Position numbers and translations under genes: made by a program. A DNA stretch of 8,687 nt from Candidatus Methanocomedens sp. (GTDB lineage Archaea; Halobacteriota; Methanosarcinia; Methanosarcinales; Methanocomedenaceae), in the NCBI GenBank assembly GCA_013374385.1, contig QBUR01000154.1, positions 1 to 8,687 of the forward strand, given 5' to 3'. The notes below the pieces were generated by a model, which was not told where the DNA came from, did not search any database, and saw nothing but the letters and a program-made list of their open reading frames with translations. How positions within the stretch are numbered: the stretch's first letter is position 1; each line of letters opens with the position of its first letter. Below, in pieces: positions 1-4,992 of this stretch.

Positions 1-121
1 GGCAAAAACACGGAAAAACGTTAATGACGTAAACTTCCATAAATCCTTGAACCAAAACAGTTCCAAATCTTAAGCCCTTCAATGCCTTGCGTGTATTTAA
101 GATTTTGCTAATATTATCCAA
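1..121 (-). CDS. Possible 5' end of an unidentified gene running off the left edge
   Basis: On the minus strand a reading frame stays open from a TTG at 121-119 to the window edge, giving about 40 residues that begin MDNISKILNTRKALKG and continue into a hydrophobic stretch with the motif VLVQGFMEVYVINVF. An AAGGA sequence lies 5 bases before the TTG, which is compatible with a start, and a TGA closes the frame just upstream. I do not recognise the family. The alternating basic and hydrophobic residues look protein-like, but 40 codons in AT-rich DNA can stay open by chance and the start is not ATG. It would follow the DUF1622 gene on the same strand after a gap of 54 bases. Treat it as a weak candidate. 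Confidence 0.25.
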   Translation of the reverse strand, partial: MDNISKILNTRKALKGLRFGTVLVQGFMEVYVINVFPCFC

Positions 122-147
122 CAGTTTCCTTACATAGACTCATTTTT

Positions 148-160
148 TTAAAAATAAAGG
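148..160 (-). terminator. U-rich stretch downstream of the DUF1622 gene, possible archaeal terminator
   Basis: Read on the minus strand, the stop of the DUF1622 gene is followed within about 20 bases by CCTTTATTTTTAA. Archaeal RNA polymerase terminates at oligo-U tracts without needing a hairpin, so this is a reasonable terminator. The same A/T run could equally serve as a TATA-like element for the possible gene that starts at 121. Confidence 0.3.
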
Positions 161-175
161 ATTAGGATTCAGGAA

Positions 176-493
176 TTAATTATCAAATTCGACAGCTTCC
201 TTACCCAAAAAATATCCCAATATGGTCCTGATGCCAACAATTGCCCCAAGCAGAATAATCTCATCCTGGGTGGGAGCTACAATAGTCTTAAGGATATCAC
301 TTGCAATGAGAAAATCCAGCCCAAAGATAATCTTATGTGTAAAATCCCGTCGAATATCATGATAATCAAGTGAAGTTCTCTTTATCTCAAATTTTAAGGT
401 ATTTATTGCTGCAAGGGCACCACCGTATAGTATAATTGCAGCACCTATTGATGCAAATACCATGGCCGATATATCTATGAGATATTCTAACAT
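176..493 (-). CDS. DUF1622 family small membrane protein
   Basis: This 105-residue protein resembles the DUF1622 family, small integral membrane proteins of unknown function found in bacteria and archaea. Three hydrophobic segments are visible at about residues 7-31, 54-72 and 78-96. Between the first two lies a charged loop (FEIKRTSLDYHDIRRDF) with the conserved-looking arginines; a short loop with PTQDE separates the last two, and the tail is acidic. The length is typical of the family. The ATG at 493 is the only sensible start: no strong Shine-Dalgarno site precedes it, but an A/T-rich TATA-like box lies about 24 bases upstream, which suggests a leaderless message. It lies 38 bases downstream of the DUF362 gene on the same strand. 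No function is inferred. Confidence 0.8.
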   Translation of the reverse strand: MLEYLIDISAMVFASIGAAIILYGGALAAINTLKFEIKRTSLDYHDIRRDFTHKIIFGLDFLIASDILKTIVAPTQDEIILLGAIVGIRTILGYFLGKEAVEFDN

Positions 494-512
494 AAAATTA
501 GATTGTACCTTG

Positions 513-524
513 ACTTATAAAAAT
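513..524 (-). promoter_or_regulatory. TATA-like box for the DUF1622 gene
   Basis: The minus strand reads TTTATTTTTATAAG just upstream of the DUF1622 start, with the TATA core centred about 24 bases before the ATG. Archaeal TATA boxes sit about 25 bases before the transcription start, so transcription would begin at or next to the ATG and give a leaderless mRNA. The box abuts the end of the upstream DUF362 gene. The call rests on sequence similarity and spacing only. Confidence 0.35.
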
Positions 525-531
525 AAATGCT

Positions 532-1590
532 TTATTTTGACAGTAAATATTCCATTGTCCCACATCCTATCTGCTCAGCATACCTGAGGTGTACAATCGG
601 ATCGATTCCCCACACATCGGTTATACTCCTTCCGTGATGCCCCATCTTTCCATTTATAAGGTCCATGGTTGCCGCATCTATTGCCACCGGGTCAGTAGAA
701 GCTGTAATTCCAACATTCTCTGCAAATATAGGAGCTGAGAAATTGAAACAATCACAACCCGGTGTCAGGTCATATATCCAGTTGATGTAACCTATCCTGC
801 CTGATAGGCACTTAATTGGCCCGAGTGCAGCCTCACCCAGCAGCTTTTGCATTTCCACATCCACGTCATCAGGCGCAATGATAGCTTCCTGCGGGCAAGA
901 AGCCATACATGCCAGTTCACCCCGGCACAGTTCATGGTCCACCCGGGCCTGAGTATCTCCTAATACCAGGGCGTCCCATGCACATATATCTATACATTCA
1001 CCGCAGGCGATGCATTTTTCAGGGTCGATTGTTGGCTTGCCAACCTCATGAACCCTGGTTTTACCTTCCTTATCAAGGCAACCCATGCCCAGGTTCTTAA
1101 TAGCGCCCCCAAACCCCGAACCGGGATGACCTTTGGCATGTGATAACACAATCATGGAATCGGCTTTTGCGATAGCTGATGCCACAGTGATGTTCTTCAG
1201 CACCGAGCCCCCGATGTCCACGCTCACAGCATCATCCCCCAGCAGTCCATCTGCCACAATGAACGGTGCGTTCATGCTGGCCTGGGTAAAGCCGTTCATA
1301 GCGGCAGCCCATATCAATTCTGCAGCATTGAGTTTCATGCCTTTGTAAAGTGTAGTAGTATCAGTGACAAAGGGAATACCGCCTGCATCCCTGACCAGGT
1401 CCACCACCGTACGCACCAGCACTGGCCTGATATATGTGGTATTGCCATATTCGCCGGGATGTATCTTGACTGCCACAATATCGCCTTCCCTGACCGGTGA
1501 TATCTGTTGGAACAATTCCTTTATCTGCTTTAGCTGATTGGTTTTTGGTCCCACGTCCTCTGCTGACCTGAAAAATACATCATTTGTCAT
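532..1590 (-). CDS. DUF362 domain iron-sulfur protein with ferredoxin-type insert
   Basis: This 352-residue protein matches the DUF362 family, iron-sulfur proteins of mostly unknown function common in anaerobic bacteria and methanogens. The N-terminal half carries family motifs: VKIHPGEYGN (41-50), a VTDTTTLYKG segment (75-84) and SHAKGHPGSGFGGAIKNLGMGC (150-171). A ferredoxin-like insert follows: the first cluster has Cys193, 196, 199 and 203 in the classical C-x2-C-x2-C-x3-C spacing, while the second shows only Cys222, 228 and 232, with Glu225 where the second cysteine would be. The C-terminal part has the DUF362 pattern CDCF (279-282) and STDPVAIDAATMDL (298-311). There is no signal peptide or membrane segment, so it is probably cytoplasmic. 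The ATG at 1590 is supported by GAAGGA 8 bases upstream (1599-1604). It is divergent from the arginine decarboxylase gene. A redox role is likely, but the partner is unknown. Confidence 0.85.
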   Translation of the reverse strand: MTNDVFFRSAEDVGPKTNQLKQIKELFQQISPVREGDIVAVKIHPGEYGNTTYIRPVLVRTVVDLVRDAGGIPFVTDTTTLYKGMKLNAAELIWAAAMNGFTQASMNAPFIVADGLLGDDAVSVDIGGSVLKNITVASAIAKADSMIVLSHAKGHPGSGFGGAIKNLGMGCLDKEGKTRVHEVGKPTIDPEKCIACGECIDICAWDALVLGDTQARVDHELCRGELACMASCPQEAIIAPDDVDVEMQKLLGEAALGPIKCLSGRIGYINWIYDLTPGCDCFNFSAPIFAENVGITASTDPVAIDAATMDLINGKMGHHGRSITDVWGIDPIVHLRYAEQIGCGTMEYLLSK

Positions 1591-1718
1591 AATATCAATC
1601 CTTCAATATTGTTAAATGAAATAGTTTTATCCTTAAAAACCTGTTTGCACAGAAAAAGTTAAATTGAATAGTCCTATTAAGATTTAAATTTATTATTATC
1701 CGGAAGTGACAATGCCAA
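1591..1718. promoter_or_regulatory. Divergent promoter region between DUF362 and arginine decarboxylase genes
   Basis: This 128-base AT-rich gap must hold both promoters. For the minus-strand gene, TTTTTAAGG (1631-1639) lies about 45 bases before the ATG and would leave a short leader containing the GAAGGA site. For the plus-strand gene, TTAAATTG (1659-1666) would place the transcript start near 1687, leaving a leader that includes the Shine-Dalgarno site. The better-looking TTTAAATT (1683-1690) would start the message inside or after that site, so it fits less well. A short perfect inverted repeat, AATAG-TC-CTATT (1667-1678), lies between the two candidate plus-strand TATA boxes and could bind a regulator. 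All of this is pattern matching by eye. Confidence 0.4.
1702..1709 (+). promoter_or_regulatory. Ribosome binding site deciding the speA start
   Basis: GGAAGTGA differs by one base from the consensus GGAGGTGA and ends 9 bases before the ATG at 1719. This favours that ATG over the in-frame ATG at 1728, which would be 18 bases away, and over the out-of-frame ATG at 1712. Confidence 0.6.
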
Positions 1719-3635
1719 ATGCGAAAAATGAAGAATATAGATGATGGAACAGGTTGGAAAATTGAAAAATCCAAAGAACTATACGGCATTGATAACTGGG
1801 GCAGCGGATATTTTGACATAAACCGCAAAGGCAACCTGTTGGTGACACCTAATAAAGGCAAGAATAAGGTCGAAATCCTGCAGGTTATTGAATACCTGAA
1901 AAAGAACCGGATAAAGCCGCCCATACTGCTTCGTTTTCCACAGATACTTGAGAGTCGGATAAGCGAATTATACGATTCATTCGGCCGTTCCATAAACGAG
2001 TTCCAGTACCAGGGTTCCTATAAAGGCGTATTTCCCTTGAAAGTAAACCAGCGCAAGGATGTGGTGGAAGAGATAGTAAGGGTTGGCAGGAAGTACAACT
2101 ACGGGCTGGAAGCGGGAAGTAAGCCTGAACTTATCGAAAGCCTGTTCTTTAAATTGAGCCCTGAATCGCTGCTGGTGTGCAACGGTTACAAGGACAAGCA
2201 CTACATAAAGACAGCCCTGCAAGCCACTCATTTCAGAAAGAACATCATTCTGGTAATAGACCAGTTGAACGAGATAAATGATATTATCAGGCAATCCAAA
2301 AAACTTAGTGTCAATCCCGGTTTGGGTATCCGCATACGGTTATATTCAAGGGGGAGCGGCAAATGGGTTGAGTCAGGTGGCGAAGCTGCAAAGTTCGGGT
2401 TGAACACCGGAGAACTGCTCAGTGCCATTGAAAAACTTAAAAGTAATGGCATGATCCAGAACCTGAATATGCTGCATTTTCATATTGGGTCCCAGATCAC
2501 AGAGATTCGGCGTATACAAAATGCGGTAAAAGAAGCTTCCAGGATATATGTCGAGGTAAAAAAACTGGCTCCTGAACTGGAATACTTCAATATTGGCGGG
2601 GGGCTTGGTATTGATTATGATGGCAGCAAGACCTCGTCCGATGCCAGTGCCAATTACGCAATGCAGGAATATGCCAACAATGTAGTATTCACATTAAAGG
2701 AGATTTGTGACGAGGAAGGCATTGAACACCCGACCATTGTATCAGAGAGCGGAAGGGCAGTGGCTGTATATCATTCTATGCTTATTACCAATCTGGCGTA
2801 TGAGAAATCCATAATACATAATGTAGATTTTGAGGTTGCTGAGGATGATTCTAATGTCATCCAGAAATTCCAAGGCTGTTTTAATGAGGTTACGGTGAAG
2901 AACTACCGTGAATATTTCCACGACAGCCTGGAATATAAGGACGAACTTATCAATATGTTCAACCTGGGCCAGTTGGATCTGGCAGAAAAGGCTAAGGGTG
3001 AAGCACTATTCTACAATGTATGCCAGAAAATACACCGTTTTATCAAGCAGACCGGGAACGAGTCGGAAGAGTTCGATTATGTTCGAAAATTGATGTCCAA
3101 GAAATACATCGGTAATTTTTCGCTATTTCAGTCCATGCCCGATTTCTGGGCTATTGGCCAATTGTTCCCAATTGTGCCCATACAGAAATTGAACAGGCAG
3201 CCTGAGTGCGTGGGTACCATACTGGATATGACCTGTGATTCAGATGGCGAAATAGACCGGTTCACTGATGTAATGGATGTAAAGGAAATGCTGGAGTTGC
3301 ATTCACTTGACAAGCAACCTTATTATGTGGCAGTACTTCTACTTGGAGCCTACCAGGATGCCATCGGTGACCTCCATAACCTGTTCGGGGCGGTGCATGA
3401 GGTCCATGTAGTGGTTAAGGATGAAGACGAATGGGATATCAAGAAGGTCATCAAAGGGGATAATGTGAGTTCTGTGCTGAAAATGCTGCATTTTAACAGA
3501 CCGGGTCTGGTGAAAAGTATCGAATCATCCATACAAAAGGCAGTGGATGAGGACGACCTGAATCCCCTGACTGCTAAGAGCATCCTGAATAATATGAAAA
3601 AAGAGATTAACGAGTATACATATCTTGATTTTTAG
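1719..3635 (+). CDS. speA: Biosynthetic arginine decarboxylase (SpeA type, PLP-dependent)
   Basis: This enzyme decarboxylates L-arginine to agmatine, the entry step of polyamine synthesis, in the cytoplasm. The 638 residues match the usual 630-660 of bacterial SpeA (fold type III, alanine racemase-like). The PLP-binding lysine is Lys108 in VFPLKVNQ; HFHIGSQ lies at 253-259, the glycine loop GGGLGIDY at 293-300, SESGRAV at 342-348, and the C-terminal active-site cysteine is Cys506 in MTCDSDGEID. GAYQDAIGDLHNLFG (543-557) is another SpeA signature. All key residues are present and the gene is intact. Many euryarchaea use the unrelated pyruvoyl enzyme PdaD instead, so a SpeA form here suggests acquisition from bacteria, which is an inference. 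Deoxyhypusine synthase follows 11 bases after the stop, so the two are very probably co-transcribed. Confidence 0.93.
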   Translation: MRKMKNIDDGTGWKIEKSKELYGIDNWGSGYFDINRKGNLLVTPNKGKNKVEILQVIEYLKKNRIKPPILLRFPQILESRISELYDSFGRSINEFQYQGSYKGVFPLKVNQRKDVVEEIVRVGRKYNYGLEAGSKPELIESLFFKLSPESLLVCNGYKDKHYIKTALQATHFRKNIILVIDQLNEINDIIRQSKKLSVNPGLGIRIRLYSRGSGKWVESGGEAAKFGLNTGELLSAIEKLKSNGMIQNLNMLHFHIGSQITEIRRIQNAVKEASRIYVEVKKLAPELEYFNIGGGLGIDYDGSKTSSDASANYAMQEYANNVVFTLKEICDEEGIEHPTIVSESGRAVAVYHSMLITNLAYEKSIIHNVDFEVAEDDSNVIQKFQGCFNEVTVKNYREYFHDSLEYKDELINMFNLGQLDLAEKAKGEALFYNVCQKIHRFIKQTGNESEEFDYVRKLMSKKYIGNFSLFQSMPDFWAIGQLFPIVPIQKLNRQPECVGTILDMTCDSDGEIDRFTDVMDVKEMLELHSLDKQPYYVAVLLLGAYQDAIGDLHNLFGAVHEVHVVVKDEDEWDIKKVIKGDNVSSVLKMLHFNRPGLVKSIESSIQKAVDEDDLNPLTAKSILNNMKKEINEYTYLDF

Positions 3636-3638
3636 GTG
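3634..3638 (+). promoter_or_regulatory. Ribosome binding site for deoxyhypusine synthase, overlapping the speA stop
   Basis: AGGTG begins inside the speA stop codon TAG and ends 8 bases before the ATG at 3647. That spacing chooses this ATG over the in-frame GTG at 3638, which lies within the site itself. The overlap suggests translational coupling with speA. Confidence 0.6.
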
Positions 3639-3646
3639 TGGTTTCT

Positions 3647-4681
3647 ATGAATAAAGAAGATTTTACCAATCATCCCACCGTCCCGATGGATGTGGCAGAC
3701 AGGACCATCAGTGAGATAACCCGTGCCATGACCGAAACCGGGTTTCAGGGCAGGAAGCTGGGTGAGTCAGTGGAAACGTGGGTCCAGATGTTGCAGGAGG
3801 ATGAGGTCACTATCATGATGGGGCTGTCAGGTGCCATGGTGCCAGCGGGTATGAGGGGTATCATCACCTATCTTATCAGGCATAGGCTGATTGATTGCCT
3901 GGTGTCCACGGGTGCCAATATATTTCACGATATCCATGAGAGCCTTAACCGGAAGCACTATGTAGGCACTCACCTTGCAAACGATGAAAATCTGTTCAAG
4001 CATGGTATTGACAGGATACATGACGTGTTCGCGGTTGAGGAGGAGTTCAGGGAGGCGGACCGGCTTATTGGTGATTTTGGGGCATCCCTTGACAATGACA
4101 GGACATATTCATCCAGGGAGTTTATCTCGCTGCTGGGAGAGCGGGTGAAGGAGATGGGCGGGCGGAGTGATTCCATTATCGTTAGCGCCTATGAGCATGA
4201 TGTGCCTATATTCATACCCGCGCTTACCGATTCATCCATTGGTATCGGGCTGGTGTATGCCCGCCGCCGTGGACATGAGGTGATTGTGGACCAGATCAAG
4301 GATGCGGATGAGATTACGCAAATAGTGGAGCAGTCTGCGAAGACGGGTGTGGTGTATGTTGGTGGCGGGGTGCCCAAAAACTTTATCCAGCAGACCGAGG
4401 TGATCGCGTCCCTGATGGGCGGCGATGTGGGTGGGCATGATTATGCCATCCAGTATACCACGGATGCGCCCCACTGGGGCGGGCTGTCGGGCTGTACTTT
4501 TGATGAAGCTGTGTCCTGGGGTAAGGTGGCCGGGGGTGCCAGGAAGGTGCAGGTGTTTGTTGATGCTACTATTGCGCTGCCGATTGTGGCGCATGCGCTG
4601 CGCGAGCGGATGGAGGGGGTTGTGCGCCAGGGGCCGGTGTTCGATTGGGGGAAGGATGGGTTGAGGGTGCGGTATGGGTGA
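3647..4681 (+). CDS. dys: Deoxyhypusine synthase
   Basis: The protein transfers the aminobutyl group of spermidine to a lysine of translation factor aIF5A, the NAD-dependent first step of hypusine formation. From the ATG at 3647 it has 344 residues, within the archaeal range. Family signatures are visible: SGAMVPAGMRG (61-71), STGANIFHDIHE (87-98), the NAD-binding VGGGVPKNF (238-246), TTDAPHWGGLSGCTFDEA (271-288), and the catalytic lysine Lys293 in SWGKV, matching Lys329 of the human enzyme, followed by KVQVFVDATIALP. An in-frame GTG nine bases earlier is the only alternative start. It follows speA closely, linking polyamine supply to its use on aIF5A. Archaeal paralogues of this family can have other substrates such as putrescine (homospermidine synthase-like), so exact specificity is inferred. 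The 3' third is visibly GC-richer than speA. Confidence 0.93.
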   Translation: MNKEDFTNHPTVPMDVADRTISEITRAMTETGFQGRKLGESVETWVQMLQEDEVTIMMGLSGAMVPAGMRGIITYLIRHRLIDCLVSTGANIFHDIHESLNRKHYVGTHLANDENLFKHGIDRIHDVFAVEEEFREADRLIGDFGASLDNDRTYSSREFISLLGERVKEMGGRSDSIIVSAYEHDVPIFIPALTDSSIGIGLVYARRRGHEVIVDQIKDADEITQIVEQSAKTGVVYVGGGVPKNFIQQTEVIASLMGGDVGGHDYAIQYTTDAPHWGGLSGCTFDEAVSWGKVAGGARKVQVFVDATIALPIVAHALRERMEGVVRQGPVFDWGKDGLRVRYG

Positions 4682-4769
4682 TGCCTGTATTTGGATAAAT
4701 AATGTTTTATGATGAATGTAAGTCTTGAATTTCTGCCATACTAATTAGAATCTTAAGGAGACAATTAAG
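4682..4769 (+). other. Intergenic region between deoxyhypusine synthase and the hicB fragment
   Basis: This is AT-rich DNA without an open frame of note. GGATAAATAATG (4693-4704) could be a TATA-like element or, with the following TTTTA, a weak transcription stop for the speA-dys operon. No hicA toxin gene or recognisable remnant of one is visible here. Confidence 0.3.
4755..4760 (+). promoter_or_regulatory. Ribosome binding site of the hicB fragment
   Basis: AAGGAG lies 9 bases before the ATG at 4770. It is a good Shine-Dalgarno match and shows that the antitoxin gene's start region is intact even though its 3' part is lost. Confidence 0.55.
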
Positions 4770-4928
4770 ATGGAAAAATATACACTTCCTGTGGTAATAG
4801 AAAAAGACGAGCATGGTTATTTTGCTATGTGCCCGGCTTTACAAGGTTCAACTGGAAACTATTCTAAAACTTCATTCATTCACTCATTCCCACCCATTGC
4901 CGATAAATCACAAATATATTGCCGATAA
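4770..4928 (+). pseudogene. Truncated HicB-type antitoxin fragment
   Basis: The first 26 codons encode MEKYTLPVVIEKDEHGYFAM followed by CPALQG, the characteristic N-terminal beta strands of HicB antitoxins (partial RNase H-like fold), which normally bind and neutralise the HicA mRNA interferase. In intact HicB the next residues are usually GC-x-TQG-x-TYEEA and a helix, and the protein runs to 70 or more residues. Here the similarity stops abruptly after residue 26 and an unrelated tail of 26 residues ends at a TAA (4926-4928). A different frame just downstream reads ETILKLH, faintly like the HicB helix, so an internal deletion with a frameshift is possible. No hicA is adjacent. The ATG and ribosome binding site remain intact, so a 52-residue peptide could still be made, but antitoxin function is unlikely. 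Confidence 0.65.
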
Positions 4929-4940
4929 ATTGCCGATAAA
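4896..4940. repeat. Three copies of the 12-mer ATTGCCGATAAA
   Basis: The 12-base word ATTGCCGATAAA occurs exactly at 4896-4907, 4918-4929 and 4929-4940. The second and third copies share one base, and the starts are 22 and 11 bases apart, in phase with an 11-base unit. The repeat covers the end of the hicB fragment and the start of the gap before hdrA. It may come from local slippage, or be a relic of regulatory or insertion-related repeats. It is too short and too few to call a CRISPR array. Confidence 0.75.
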
Positions 4941-4992
4941 GTATAAGTCCTGCCTCGCCTTGACGAGTCTGCCACCTCAAGCCATCCTTCTT

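Noticed and set aside
1595..1993. Minus-strand 132-codon frame opposite the start of speA
   Set aside because: It overlaps the speA N terminus and the divergent promoter, and its composition shows no family signature.
4232..4594. Minus-strand 120-codon frame inside deoxyhypusine synthase
   Set aside because: It is a shadow frame opposite the catalytic region, histidine- and arginine-rich as expected from GC-rich antisense DNA.
4896..4940. CRISPR array
   Set aside because: The units are only 12 bases, two copies touch with no spacer, and no cas genes are present.
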